From the NCBI RefSeq assembly GCF_900496995.4, contig NC_044014.1, positions 806,001-870,000 of the forward strand: a stretch of 64,000 nucleotides of DNA. The letters are read 5' to 3'. The number at the start of each line of letters is the position of its first letter. Within the stretch, counting starts at the first letter, position 1. Below are positions 1 to 26,500 of this stretch, in pieces. Position numbers and translations under genes: made by a program. The notes below the pieces were generated by a model. That model worked only from the letters and a program-made list of their open reading frames with translations. It was not told where the DNA came from and did no database searches. This DNA is from Aquila chrysaetos chrysaetos. Its lineage: Eukaryota > Chordata > Aves > Accipitriformes > Accipitridae.

Positions 1-3000
1 CACCTTTTAATTTGCTTTATACCTGAGTAGATAGGTTCTGGTTCTGACCTTTGCATCTGAAGGAGAGACTGCATTATTAAAATTCTTGTTGTTATTCATA
101 GAGATGTAGCTATAAAGTGGTCCCAGCTGGCTGAAACCATTAATTGCAGAAAAGCTGCCACAGTACCAGGTGTCTCCGGAGGCCAGGTGCCCGTACCTGG
201 GTGTACCCCTGCAGATGTGCACAGCACAGATCCCTCCATGAAGGCTGGAGATCAGCCGTACGGAGTTGGTGTGCCCGCTGCTGTGGCCGTCAGGAGCCCA
301 AAGATGGGGGGGTATTTGCAAACAGCAGCAGAGTAGTAGCAGTAGGTACCTGTTCGTGCCATGTGCCCCCAGTCTGTGAGCGTTGGCATCTCACCTGGGC
401 GAGTTGTGGAAGCAGGTGGGAGCAGCGACGTGAGCGTTACACCTGGAAGTGTCCGTTGTTTTGAGGACCGCAACTGCGTAGGTGAGCATCCAAACCCAGG
501 GAGGCTCCGCCGTGCAGGCCTGGCCCTGAGCAGTGCCATCGGCCCGATCCAGTCCAGAGGCACGGCCGAAAGCCGGAGAGACGTGGAAAGGCAGAGGAGC
601 GTTGTCGTCACGGCCAGCAGCCGCCCGCGTGTTTGTGTCACCGAGCCTGGTTCGTCAACATGGCATAATACGGAAGATTACTGTGCAGATTGGCGCTGGG
701 ACCAGAGCTGCAGATGTCCCATTCTTGTAAATGGGTCTTTGTGTGCTGGAGATAATAGTTGGGAAAAACACTGCCAGAGACACTGCTGTCAAAACTGTTC
801 CCAGGACAAAGTTCTGGTTAAATAAGCTGCATAATCAGGCAATGAAGGTTTTTGATTGTTTCAAAGTATGTTTTTATTCAGGATCAGACAGTATTATAGT
901 AACGTGTCCCTGCTGAGCGTGGGTAAGTGTCACGGGTTAAGCTGTGTGCAGCTGCGGTCCTGCTCCCAGGACGTTGCCTCCGGCCGCGGTGGTGCTGCCT
1001 CCCCGGGGCATCTCGGCTGCTGGAGCTGCGGGGCTCTCACCGCAGCCACGGGCTCACAGCAAGGTGCCGCGAGGTCCCTCTGGATTGCACCAGACCTATT
1101 GCCCGCTGGCCAACAACATCATCAGAGGAGCACTTTTAGGGACAGGTCTGAAATTTTCCACCTTGCCCAGAATGCCCTCCACCAGGACCAGCCCTGAAGG
1201 GATGGTGAGGGGCTGCACAGGCTCCTGCAGTGCCGGCTGCCTTTAGCATTTCCAGCCTCCTGTGCTCATTGAGCCAAGCTCTGGGTCAGCAGCTGTGGAG
1301 GTGGATGGAACACCTTCAAGGGACCAGCATCCTTGAGATGTTGGGTGCCTCTTCTGAACCTGTTCTTGTAGGGGAGCTGTTTCTGGGTGGGGGTACCTGT
1401 GGTCTTCAGCCCCAGCCCTTTCGCCTTAGATCAGTTGATTTTACTGTCCTGTGTATCAGGTAATTATCAATTTACTTTTTGTTCATGATTCATCCTGACT
1501 AAGGCACACAGCTTCGTGCTGCCCATAGCTGCACTTCCAGCCATGCTCAAGAGAGCACATCTGTCTGTTTGTCCTTCCTTGTTTGCTCATTTCTGGGTGT
1601 TGGGAGAGGAGAACGTCTGCAGAGCTGGGCAGTGCTGTCAGATGCCCAGGACCCAGCTGCCAGGTCATTGCTTCTGTCACAGTCAACATGACTGTTGCCT
1701 TTTTGAGAACGCTTTTGATTAGATAAATCTGATTTGATATATTTGAGGTGATTTTCGGTGGAGGTTGTCAGCGGTTCACACCTGATACTACGTGTAACTC
1801 GTGTGCTTTTGTGGCTTTGCAGGAGGTGCTGTTTTCCATGGGTTGTCACGAGGCAGTAGCTGGGAACCAGCACGGTAATTAGAGGGATCAAAGGAGGTTT
1901 TGACCAAGGGAGTGTCCCCAAGAGAAGGCAGGGGATGGTTTTGGCACAGGCCACTTCCAGTCGCTGCTGGCCCTCCAGGGACCATGCCCCTGGCCGGATA
2001 GGGAGGACTTGGGAACGGACCTGTCCTGGCTCCAGGTGGAGCCCATCGTTTGCAGACTGAGTCTGGCCCCCTTCACCGTGCTGACGGCTGGCAGCTGGTA
2101 CCCGGCAGCAACGGATGAGCAGCTGGGACAGCCCGAGCCAGGGAGCACGGGGCCGTGCTGGTGGTTCACGGCCATGGCCCTGGCAGAGTCGCCATCCCCT
2201 TCGTGTCCACCCACGCCTGGGCTTGTGTGGAGTGCCGTACCTGCGTCCTGGGGTCCTTCCTGGTAGGACACAAATGTCATGGACAGGCCTGTGGGAAGCA
2301 GGTAGATGCTTCCAGCAGAGCTCCATCCAGCTGCTCACCATGGTTCATGTGCTTAATGAATCCCTGCTACTTTAATTATATCACTGCAAATACACCTAGG
2401 AGGCAGCTTTAAGCTTTGCTATCTTGGCTATGCCTAAAAAAAAAATTTGATTAGCTGGTTTTATCCTTAATATTTATGAGAACTGTAGAACAAGTTAATA
2501 TTATCTTTTTAATTACAACTGTTACACAGATGTTAATTACCAAGCAAAGATTATATTTCAATTACCATCAGCGCCATCATAATACAAAATGGATACGAAG
2601 ATTGCTTTTAAATGACAGGGTAACTGATACTGCATCCTGTGCAACCGTGATACCGTGGCCATGTCAAATGCCTTTGGTTTCTCTTCAGAATAGCACGGTC
2701 CCTGTTTGTTACTTTCCTGATAGCAGCTGAGGAGTGATTTTAATTTTTTTTATATTATTGGCAAGATTCTGTCTACAGCTCTTGGTACAGAACTGCTCTC
2801 AGACGGTGAAGCAGAGGGGATCCCGGAGGCACTGGTCCCTGGAGGACCAGGGGGGGACCGGGGGGTCGCAGCCTGCCGTGCCTGCCAGCCCCGTCCTGCC
2901 CGCTGCCAGTGCCACCGCTGTCCCACTCTCCTCCTGCGCAGGCATCGCTCTGCACATTGCAGCATTAATTGCCAAATAAAGTCCTCTCCATTTCTTTAAA

Positions 3001-6000
3001 GGCTGTGTGACAGTGATTTCCGTCCAGCTGATCAGACATAGCTGCTTTTAAAGAATGAAAACTCAGAGAAGTGAACGGTTTGTTGTCTGGGTTTAACAGG
3101 TGGGTTGTTAGAAGAAAGCTTGTCTAAAGGAGATGAACTTGTTAAAAGTCAGTATGGGAGGTTTGCTTTACTGTCTCTATTTGCTCTACAAACTCACTCT
3201 GGTTTGCAAGAAACTGGTAATCACAAGCTTCTTGCTCTTCGCTGCAAGGAAAAACTGTTTGTCCCTGGTTTTGTAGTGTGTCTTCAAAGTCTCAAACCCT
3301 CACTGAGCACCTGCAGGTGGTTTCCAGCCGTACTGGAGTGACTGGTATTTAACCCAGATATTCCCCGTGAGCCCAGTGGTCAGGTTGGTCTCAGCAGAGC
3401 TGCAGTAAGCACGTGCTTACATGGCTCTATCACAGATTACCATCTTCTCTTTTCTCCCCATTTCTGCTGTAACATTTAGTGATCAAAACTGAACTGAGTT
3501 CTTCAAAAAAGCTCAAGCTGTTTATACATCATGGTAAATGCCTCCTTACTGCTTCTGGCCCTTCAGAATGAAGAAATTAGTTCCTCCTGCTCCAGAGGCT
3601 GCAGATCTCCCATTTCCTCGACATCCTTCCTGAGGCTTCTGCCATGCTGTCCCCTGTAGCAGAGGCTCTTTTCCTCAGGCAGTCCCAAAGCCTACTGATA
3701 CTTTTGGGTGCCACAGGCAATTTTACGTTTATGCTTCACATTTCAAGCTTCAACCTTGCAAGTAAAATGGCAGTTATATAGATATTGGGGAAAACGGGGA
3801 GGGGTTTGGCTCTGGCAGCCCAAGAGAGGAGAATGAGCCCCGCCGGTGGTCCAGCCAAGGTCCTCCCCTGCTCCAGCCTGCATCTCGGTGGGACCCGGCG
3901 CTGGGACATGGTGCTGGTGGCCCCGGCAGACCTGGAAACTGCTAGGTCTCGTTGAGCTTGCACAGCAGAAGCACTGCAGGCTGGACCGGGTTTTTGCCCA
4001 GTACTTCATGTCTTCTGTGCTGCTGTTCTCAGGCAGAGACAGTGCGTGGTCCTAGGCCACCAGCGCAGGAGGCAGTTGGTGTCAGAGGTGTTTGATACTT
4101 CCTTTGCTGGGTAAAATCTTAGGGCCAGATTCTGGTTGTGCTTTTGGTTATGATAATTCCTCATGACTTCGTTGGGGTTGGCTTATTTTTGAGAGCTGAA
4201 AACTGCTGCTCCAGGTGATTAATGGTTGGAGACGGCTGCTGGGATCAAATAAGCTCTACCAGAGGGATCGATGCATCATCCCAGAGTCACAGCCTTTGCC
4301 AGAATGACCACTTAAAACTGAAGTGCTTTTCATCTCTGGAGAAAGGGAAATAAAGAGACTTTTTTTAATATCTAACTGGAGTTTTGTAGGTTTTCCACAC
4401 TGGGAGTCCAGACATAAATGCCCAATGGAAGTCAGTGGAAGCTGGAGGAGAAATCAATATATGTGGGCAAGGTGCAACCACTCCAAATAAGCATTTTTAT
4501 AAGCTAAAGCAGTGTTCAGCTGTAGTTCACTGTCGTGTAGGATTAAGGTGTTTGATGTTCGGTGTGTAGTGCTTGCTAATGCTAAGCCTTGACTCTGCTC
4601 TAAAAACAAAATAAACGAAATCTAGCTTTGTACGCTGAAACTTCCTGATGGCTCTCAGCCGAAGTCAATAAAGTGTCTGTGTATGTAAGGATTACAGCAC
4701 ATTTGTCTCGTCTTTCAAAGGCAGAAAGGTACTGAGAGATTCAAGAAGAAAACCTACTGCTAGCAGTTCGGAAGCAAAAGGAAGATCTCTTGAACCCAGC
4801 TGTGGGTATTTGCATCAGATGTGACGGTAATGTCCTGCAGAGGACAGGATCACGGGTGCCTTAATTTAAGATGACATCTGCATTTGCAGAAGGAAAAAAT
4901 AATCTTTGTGCAGCCAAGAGGAAGCAATCTCAAGTATTTATCATCTCCACAGATCCTGCCCAGAATGCAAACTACTTGCTTTTGTTTGAGCCCAGACAAA
5001 TTTTGCTGCCCCTTTATAATTAGTTTGAGATAGGTCAGGACATGCTATTAAATGATTAGATGACCTTTCATCTGAGTGGGGATTTCGGCCCGTTGGATTC
5101 CTTCAGAATCAGCAGGAAAAAAGTTATTGGATTTCTAAAGAGAAGTGGCAAAGCCTACCTAAGAGAAGGCAAGTTGGACCAAAAAATGTACAGAGCAGCA
5201 AAAATCTCAGCGATTGGGAAAAGTATCCTAAATTAATAAGAACAAAAAAAACTTCCAAAAAGGACATTATGTCTGAGTCCCCTGGACACCAGAAAACATC
5301 CAAATCCCGGCTCTCTATTTCCATGCCAACTTACACCATGGTTGGGTGGAAAATAGAAATAACTCTTGTAAGCAACAGCTCAATAAGTGATGCAGGGGAA
5401 TAAGAAGCCAAGTAATTTCTGGCAGGTTATGGACTTTGTTTCTGCTTTTGGTGCTTAGTCCACAGTGTGACAGAGAGTGCTTTGATCCTACAGACTGAGG
5501 TTTATCCTGAGACTTTATCCTAAAGTCAGGTTTGTGTGAAAGTGTAAATGGTGCGTATGCTTCCTACCAAAAGAGCAAGGTTCGTCCCTGCAAATTACAA
5601 TCCTGGTGTGGGTGGTAGTAGAATACGAACCGGTCAAAAGTGTAAGTCCCTCAGATATGTTCTACTTGTTTACTCCCAATATTAATTTTTTATGTTTGTT
5701 TTGATTTCTAAACCTTAAATTGTGGTCTGATATTTGAAATTCTTAATGTTTTCCCTGGATCAGTTGGAAGCTGGTGAAAACAGCCACCACCAAGCTGACT
5801 CCAGGGCAGCGGTTCAGAGCCATGCCAGCTGTTCCCACTCCAGAGGCTGCTGTTCGTGTGTTCTCAAATTAAAGCTGGTCCCTTTGTCCCCCGCTTTGAT
5901 TTTGAGACGGTATGGGAAAATCAGGTGAGCTTTGGGTGCTGTGCCATGTTTCCGTGCAGTGTCCATTTGCCCCGCGGGAGCATTGCCGGAGCTCGGCACG

Positions 6001-9000
6001 GCACAGCGCGGAGGAGTCCTGGAGGCACCCGGCGCTGCCGCGGTGGAGGGATGCAACCCTGCTGCCCCGCACCCAACGCCCCGTGGGGTGCCTGGCTCTG
6101 CCGCGGGGGTTTCTCGTGGCTTCCCAAACCTTGCCTTTTTGGCTGTTCTCACACCTCTCTCTCTTCATCGATTATGGGGGCAGTTTAAATGGACAGATTT
6201 ACTGTCAGCTCAACCGAGGGGGAGATGTTTTGGCAATGGGAAGCCACCGGGACGGCTTTGCAGCAAACGAGGTTGGGGACATTCTCCAGGTGCTACTGTG
6301 TGACAGCAGGGAGCAGTGCCGCGTGTCTGCCGGCGGGAGAGGCAGTGCCGAAAATCTCCTGGGTACTCACGAAAGTCGAACAAAGTCAGGCTGGCTCCTT
6401 GACTGCTTTTGCTGTTAAAACCCAACTTTGTGCACAAAGTGGAGAGGTAGCTCTGAACACTTCTGTTCATGTACTGCGTTTTTTAATGAGAACTCTTACC
6501 TTAAAGAAAGGTGAGTATTTCAAAGCCAAGAGTCAGTTTTCCCTGCCTGTTACTTTTTCAATATCACCTAGGTCAACGGTCCTCATTAGTCCCCTCTAAA
6601 TTAATGAGATAGCTGGGGCTGTTGAGTGAAGACAGAGATTGTCCCAGATTCAGGTGAGAAGAAGCTGCCAGCTATGGTGACAATACGGGCGTTGTCATTG
6701 TCTGGGGCCCCATAAAGTGAGATCGAACTGGGAGATGTTAAATGCACATCTCATGTCCTGAATCGCAAATGCAAGCTCCAAACCCTTTATGCTTTTAATG
6801 CAATAAAAGCAAAGGCAGCTGTATACAAACCATTTGGCAGCAGCTGAATGTTCAGGGTATCTGGGACTCTATTAAATCTTTTATGTGCTATGTCTTGAGC
6901 AATATACTACCAGCTGATGCCTGCCTTCTGCTTCACAAATCTGGCAGCATTACATACAATTTTTTCTAATGGCTGTATTTAACCACTGAAAATTTCCTTT
7001 GTGCAGCGAGGGACCGCATTATGCAGAACGAGGACAAAGTAGTCTCTTCTTTCTGCTTTCTTGCCTTGCTTCGCATTGTAGATCTGCTTGAAAATGGATT
7101 GATACCAATTTAAAAAACCACTGTGACTTATTACCAAGTAGATGTTTATTCCTTCCACAGGAACAGATGCATGAGTGGAGAAGCACAAAACAGAAAAGAT
7201 AGGTGTTGGGGCTCTGATGTTTCGGGGGGGGGGCACATTTCTGTAACCAGGGGCATTTTACGAAGGGTTCCTGCCTGTGGCAAAGGGCCTAAGTGGCCGA
7301 GCCTGGCCGGGGCAGCACCGGCACCGGTCCTGACGTTCGTTCGACTCGCGTTAGATCCCCGCCAAGAGCTGTATTAACGTGACCATTAACTATGACCGGC
7401 TGTGGTAACTATAGGGGTACAAAGAGAGCATAGCTGCGGCACCGGGCAAGTGCCCTCTCTCCCCGGTCGTCCATCGGCCGCGGGGTGCGCTGCCCCGGGA
7501 GCTGTGCCGTCGGGCAGCACCGCAGCGGGGACCATGCATCGCCCGCGGGCACGCGCCCCAGGCCACCCTGCACAGGTCAGCCAGCTCCCGCTCATCCCAC
7601 GTGGCCGCCCCTGCTCCCCCGGCGTTTTGGGAGGCTTGGCTGGAAGAAGGACGTTTCCATCAACGCCCACGTTAGTGTTCTTTTCCGGAAAAGAGAGAAC
7701 AAAAATTTCCAGAGCGCCTGAAACTGGCATTGCTCTGTATGTAGGTGATGCTGTTCCATTTCAGAAAACTATTTATTATGATTACAGAGTACAAGAAGTT
7801 TTCATCATTTTCTCATTTATTGTGCTAGGTTTCCATTTTCCCTGCAGAGAAACAAAAAGCAAATGACATAAATATAAAATGCAATGCCTGTTAAGATACT
7901 GCAAGTCACAACCTAAAAAAAAAAATAAATTTAGAAATTAATGAGCTTCTAGCTATAATGCGAAATAAACTGAAATCAGGAAAGAATGTTGTTCAGTGCC
8001 TGGGTGGCTGTTACTCAAAGGTTTGTTTTTAGAGAAGTTATATAGCAATGACCGTGTTTTAAAGGGATATTGCTAGGTCTTTTCTGCTCAAAGAATTTAT
8101 AAAATATGAAGTTATTTTTGCCTGGTTTATTAAATGTACAACCAGTTTAGTCTGCTTTAGGCAGTGGTTGGATCCTGCTGGTGCCTTGCATTGTGCTAGG
8201 TAGTTCATTATTATTATTAAGTTTGCACAAAGCAAGGGTTTTGCCTTACATTTTTGTATTCTGAACAGTCCCTGGCAGCTGTAGCCGATGAGCTTTCGCA
8301 CGCCCACAGACGCCGGAGGGGACCGTGCCTGCCGGGGGATGGGGCTGGGGACACCCGTTCTCACCCGACAGCTCAGAGGTGTGCGGGGGCACAGGCGGCC
8401 CTGCCTCGGCGAAGCTGCCAGCGCAGGACATGACTCTCAGCACCGAGCGCCGTTTGCGGGCGTCGGGCTTGCTGGTGCCGCCGCAGGCAAGCGTGAGTTC
8501 GACCCAGAGAAAATTGCTCAGGTCAAGCCGCCCGAGAATGAGCCTTTAATGTGAGGTCTGAGGTGTGCGTGGAGTTATTTCAATACATAATTTGCCGTTC
8601 TTACCATAATTGTAATGACGACTGCAAAATAATCCCCGTAATTTCAGCGTGCATCGCTAATTGGGATGTTTTTATCAGGCTAATGATAACCACCTATTAT
8701 TTTGTCACCTTCTTGCTGCAGTGTGTCCTCGATGATATTATATTGTGCGCCATTAGCACTTGCAAATGGTTATTAATGGCAGTATTTTAGAAGCGCGGTA
8801 GAGTTCGGCGGCTCCCGTCTGTCTGCGATGTTTTCTGCCGTCTGCCGAAGCTCCCTTTACTTGCTCCTGTGCTGTGTAAGTGTGACCTGCTCTCTAAGGA
8901 GCTGCCTGAAGCCACCCCCACGTCAGCCTCCCTGTGCCGCTCTGGATGAAGGCTGTATGACCAAAATGCCAAATTACTTATTTTTCAATGAAAATATATC

Positions 9001-10130
9001 CAGCGCATTGTAATCGTGAGCACGTCTGATAATTAAAAGAGGACAGATGTAATTATAGCAGCTGTAGAAATTTCATTCGTTCACTTAAAAATAGTTACCT
9101 TGATAACTAATTAGCTCTTTTAAAAATAGTTACCTTGGTAATGAAGGTGTCGTTAGTATCAGAAGAACCCAGGGAGGCACACCCAAGGCAATGCTGGCAG
9201 GGAAGCCCGTGCCAGCCCAGCGGGCTTTGTGCCCGGCGGCCGAGCGGCTGCCGGGGCCAGGGGCCGGCTTCTCCCTCCAGGCCAGGGGCTGCCGGCCGGC
9301 CTGGCTCTGCATCCCGGGAGGGGGCTGGCTGCGAGCAGCCGGTGGGAAGCGGGCGTTTCGTGGGGACGGGGACCCACCGTGGACCCCTGCTTGCCCGGCC
9401 GTGAGAACAGGCTGTCCCGTCCCGTGCGGTGGGGAGCAGAGCGGGCAGGGGTGGGAGGCAGGAGGGACCCGGACAGCGGCAGGCAGTGTGGTCCGCAGCG
9501 TGGTCCGTGCCTGGGGAAGGACACGGCCCCCTTCACGATGGCTTGCTGCTCCGTGGGGCTGGGAGCCTGGGCGGGCTGCGCAGGTGTTTGTTGTTGTTAA
9601 CAAATGTACATTTCAATCGCTTTCTGCTAAAACAAACGGGATTATTTTGACCTTTCCGAGCACAGCTACGTACGCAGTAGATTAAACCAATCTGCCGGAG
9701 GTTGGCAGCCAGCGATGTGAGCAGAATGGAGTCAAGGCTGGGAGAGAAGCCCCGCCATTGCCCGAAGCCGGTGTCCATTTGGAGGCAGTGAGCACAAAGC
9801 TCTCTCCCACGGCTCCCAGACACCTCTCCCTGCTGGAAGGCTCTCCCTGGAAGCGGCCGTCACATCCTCGAGGAAGTTCTTGTGTGGCTGTGCAGCGAAA
9901 GACAGCCCGGGTGGGGTGGTACAGTGCCCAAAACATGAGTGAACGGGCACTGCACTTGGAGCAGGGATGCTGGTGTCTGCAGATCCCAAGTCACAGCCCA
10001 GGGATCAGGAATATTTGATAGCGGGGTAGAAGTGCTGAGCAGCATGTGTCTCAGCCTGGTAAAGCAGCAAATGAGGATATGAAGCATTTTACTAAATCTC
10101 TTTTTTCCTTCCCCTTCTGTGGTACTTTAG
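1..10130 (+). other. STK32C: STK32C intron upstream of first visible exon
   Basis: No exon matching the kinase N-terminus (the segment with the glycine-rich loop that must precede the VCIVQK exon) is found here, so the 5' exons lie outside the window. The stretch is non-coding by my reading. It contains GC-rich patches (about 5.95-6.1, 7.3-7.65 and 9.2-9.55 kb), where long open frames appear on both strands by composition. It also holds an AT-rich enhancer-like block at 8.55-9.14 kb. A weak exon-like segment at 3100-3216 is treated under findings. Confidence 0.75.
8551..9140. promoter_or_regulatory. Candidate conserved non-coding element / enhancer in STK32C intron
   Basis: This AT-rich block sits between GC-rich flanks and is dense in homeodomain-type TAAT cores, for example TAATTGGG, TAATGATAA and CTAATTAGC. 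It carries an exact 18-bp direct repeat (TTAAAAATAGTTACCTTG) at 9085-9102 and 9120-9137. No open frame of gene-like quality spans it. Such composition is typical of developmental enhancers in introns of neuronal genes. That role is inference, since conservation cannot be tested from one sequence. Confidence 0.35.
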
Positions 10131-22274
<12,144 letters not shown>

Positions 22275-22891
22275 GCTGCAGCCGCTGGGCGAGGGTCGCC
22301 GGCCCGCGCCGCGCCGATAACCCGTTCTCAGGTTGCGCTGAGCACCACAGGCTGTCCTCCGATACCACCGGAGAGCACCAACAACTAGTCTTGCAAAGCT
22401 GTAGCAAAAGAGATAGTTCTTACAGAACTGCATTCCTGGATTTAACGGATCGCCAGTTCGGCACACTGGTTGCCTGTCATGGGTAAAGATACTTGCTATG
22501 CAACTTGTCAGAGGAGGTAGATCAACTTCTTTACTTGTTCTTTTTTAATGTCAGATTGCTGATCTGCACATGTTTTTAATACGGTAAGATGACAAGAAAA
22601 GAAGTTACGTCCTTGGGTCCAACAAGGAAAGACATCGAGCAGGTATGGCGAGGGAGGAGGGCTGAATAGGTGGTTTAAATTTTACTTTGGCGTTCCCTGT
22701 TCGTAAAGGCTGCTGTAGGGACAAGCAATCCCCCGTGCAAATTGGAGCAGCCCTGGGGCCTCTCTGGGCTGTGACGGGCGGCACCAGCCTCCTGGGAGCC
22801 TCGAGCTGTTCGGGTCCTGCCGCGTAAGGACATCCCAGGCACGTCCTTGTCCTCTCGTCACCTGTCAGAGTGTCTTTCCCAACTTGGGGCA

Positions 22892-22897
22892 AATAAA
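22892..22897 (+). terminator. STK32C: Proximal poly(A) signal of STK32C
   Basis: The AATAAA lies 618 bases after the stop codon and is followed by a T-rich run (TGTTTTTTCTG). Confidence 0.45.
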
Positions 22898-23583
22898 TGT
22901 TTTTTCTGCACTCCACGAATTCTTCTGGGGCTGGGTAATGATTAAACATGTACTTGAGATGCAGAATGTATTTGAAATATTTGCTTTCTTCACATAGCTG
23001 CTGCTATGAGTGGCGAGGAGCTGTGCAAACGGACTGGAGGGCTTGGTTCTGTTTGTCCGGGTTCGGAGGACGCAGTTTATCACAGGTTCAGATTTTATTG
23101 GAGGCAAAGTGGGTGACCTTGCAATGCTGCTCGGTTATGAAAGAGGGGAATATCTTATTCCACCCTTCGATTTACTTTATTTTCGGTGTAAAGTAAAAGT
23201 ACTGTATATAATTTACCAATACCTGTTTTAACTTCTTAATAAGATGGGACATCTCCTTAACTTGTTCCAGCTGTGGATATTGCCTTTCTTGTTTCAGAAG
23301 CCTTCACTATATTAGTTGCTTAATCTGCTGTAGAGTGGCTTTTGGTTACTATTGCTAAAAATGAGCCATGGGTTCTGCTGCAACGTACGGCTATTGTGGT
23401 ACACAGGGGTTTCGTTAGGACTGCATTCGCTTTCAAACTATCAACATCTGTTTGCTGCCAGACATAAGGAGGTTGCAGTGTTTGCACCCTTACTGTATAT
23501 TTGTAATGCAAAAATGGATAGAAAATGTTTTTAACAGATGCAGATTCCTTCAGGACAAATTTTTTGTGTTTTTCATTTCTGCG

Positions 23584-23589
23584 AATAAA
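23584..23589 (+). terminator. STK32C: Second poly(A) signal of STK32C
   Basis: This AATAAA follows about 600 bases of AT-rich UTR-like sequence. It is a plausible main cleavage site. Confidence 0.45.
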
Positions 23590-26500
23590 ATAGAAAGGCC
23601 TAACTGGTACGAAACAATTTTATATGAAAAAAAGACACGACGCATTTATTTTCCACAGTTTTATGTGGAAATCACTACGTGGCCAAAATTGCGCAGAACC
23701 GAATTTCCATAGACGTCTTCAAAAGAAGCGTTCAGGTGTGCAGGCACAACTTGTACAGGGGAGGGAAGCCGAAGCTCTGATACCAGTTGCACAGTTATTT
23801 TCAGGACAGAGCCAGGTGAACGCTGTCAGACACGGCAGCTCTCGCCGGGGTGCTGAGCACCTGGCCCCTGTGCCGTGCCCGCTGAGGGACCAGGGTCGCA
23901 CCACGAGGCCCCAGCGTCGGCCGCGGGTCCTTGCACTGTCATGGCCTGCGCCCCGTCAGGAGCTGCCTTAGTGCCGGGCTGCAGGGGAGCTGCCGGCGTT
24001 CAGCGAGCCAGGTCTGAAATAAACGCTTTCCCCCGCTCCGTTTCCCCAGCTGCAGGAGGGTCCTACCCCGGCTCTGAGCCCGGGCTGCGCTGGAGGGACC
24101 TGCCCTCTCTGCCCCCAGTAACCTCCAGTCTGATCACTGGGAGCCAGGGTGACCCAGTTACCCTAATCACCTTCTCCCGCGTGCGTGCGTGCGGACGGGC
24201 CGCCCGCTCTGGCCGCGTTTGCTGCCGGCGAGCAGACCCCGCTCTGCGCGGGCCGCCGGCTCCTCGCCCCCGTGCTCCCTGCGCACACCCCGTGTCCCCG
24301 TCCCGCGTCCCGGCGCAGCGCGGTGCGCCTTGGCTGCCGGCCCCGCCGCCCGCCGCGTGCCTTGGCGGGCTCGGCTCGCACCGCGCGGGAACGGTGCCTG
24401 TCGGCAACGGCCGCTAGCGATGGCCAGGGTACTTTGCAACGTAGTAGTAACGCTTGAGATGAAAGTCGCAAAACCACACCAAGACCGGCTCTGATTTGCT
24501 TCTGATCAGAGCAGTCTGATAACCCTGCTGCCGCGAGGGGCTGGAAACCCACCGCTTGGCCCGCCAGGACTCAGGTGGGGCAAGAGAAGCAGAACGAGGG
24601 TCAAAAGCAGGTGTTTATTCAGGAGTTATAAATTACAGATGATTTACTCCACCGGTATGGGTAGGTTTTTTCAGTAAACTCCATTGCACTATTTATCATC
24701 TTTCTGTAAATAATGACAAAAGTTTGGACTATCAGGACGACAAGGAGCGTAACTTATTTTTTGACCAAACCATTCCGTATGTGAGAGATGCAGATAGATC
24801 CTATTCAACCAGAAGCTCTCGGGCCAGGAGAGGAGTTGGCAGTTTGGTAGGACATGTCTAGTCAGACGTTTTCATCGCTTTCTTTAGGACAAGTGACAAA
24901 CGGCCCTTGAGGTCGAGGTTGATATGTGTAGGGAGGAGCTGGCTCACTTCTGAAATGGATGTTTCTCACCCCAAACGCTCTCCGTGTCGGTCATTTATGT
25001 TCCCTTTTCAGCACCGCTCTTACTGGGTAAATTGTGCAAAATATCCTTGGCAGCACTTGGCAGAAACCGGGGAAGTTTCTCAGGAGACACCAGGTAATTG
25101 CTCCTTCCCAGGTGAAATAACTGGCGGCAGATTCTGGCTGTCTGGGAAGCACTACTGAAGTCCAGCAACGCATGCCAGGGGAAACTCTGCTTTCTGCCTC
25201 AATCTAGTTCTAAACCTCAATCACCGGAAAAAGTGGCAGGACACAGACCTCTAGGATCATTGCGCTGAGTAGCAGAGACGCTGTGAGTACAATATAACTG
25301 AAGTACTCGGTTTTGATCTTAAATGATGCATGGGCATAACTTCACTGGTGCCCATTGGGGACCAGGTTTTATTGACGCCTGTTTGTGCCTGGTCCCTGGA
25401 GAAGAAATTACAAGGAAAGAGTAACTGGAAAATGGAAAAATGATAGGAAACAGATACGTGTTTGCTTCGTTGTCAAAATCTCCGTGATGGGTTTCAATAC
25501 ACCGGGCTCTTCTGTCCCCGCTGTGCCGCTGCTCTCTGGGCCCCTCTCGTGTCGCGTCCCCATCGCCGTGTCCCCGTCACAAGCCTGTGCTGATTGAGCC
25601 GGCCCCGTTGGCACCGCACGTCCCCGCGGCTCCTTCCAGGGACGTCCTCTGTAAAGCTAACCCCATCCGCGCTGAACTCCCGCAGGAGACGGGAGCCTCT
25701 TTCCTCCCCGCGCCGCTCCGTCGGTGATGTGCTGTCACCGGCGGGCCGGCACAGACCGGGCTGGGATGGGGAGCTGTGTCCGCGGGTGCGGCGGGGTTAC
25801 CCGCCAACGCCGCCCTGCAGCGCCGGTGCCGTCGGTGCCGAACGAGTCCTGAGCTGTTGCGGGGCGGCTCGCCGGGGCCGGCAGGTGAACCGGCAGCCGC
25901 CAGCCCTGCCGCCTGCCTCCCGCAGCGGAGCCGAGCTAGCGATGCTGGGCACGATGCGCGCGCCGAGGACGCCGGGGCCGGTGCGAAGGGTTATTCTCTG
26001 CGAAAGGGCTGGTTCCTGTGAAAAACGCGTGGCTTTGAAATTCCCTGAACCGTTCCTCTCCTGTTATTCCCTCTGTTGCGTTAGAGCCTGAGGCAGCTCC
26101 AGATGTGAGCAAAACTTGCAGTGAAGTCGTGAAATACTCCTGGTACCAAACCCCATCGTGCAGAGCTTGAAAGAAGTCGGTAGCAGCTCTGGGTTACATC
26201 TCCACTACAACCAGAATACAATAATTCTCTGTATATAAGTATTTAAATACATGTATTTTTTGTATGACAGATTTATACAGGGTGTGCCATTATTTGCTGT
26301 GAAAAGTCTACATCGCCTATAAATTATTCTCTTTAAATTCCTTGCCATAAGATTGTTTTCTTATCTCTGTTGTATTATGAAGTTTTGCAAAGTTGCATAT
26401 TTTTTAAGTGTTTCCATTGAATTCCACAGACTTCACTGGGAATTTTGCATAGAATACAAATGCCAGATCAGGTCCTGATGTTTCTTCTGTTGCCAATTCT

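Noticed and set aside
1547-2341. 264-codon - strand open frame in the upstream intron
   Set aside because: Its composition follows local GC content. Several competing frames overlap it on both strands and nothing in the protein is recognisable.
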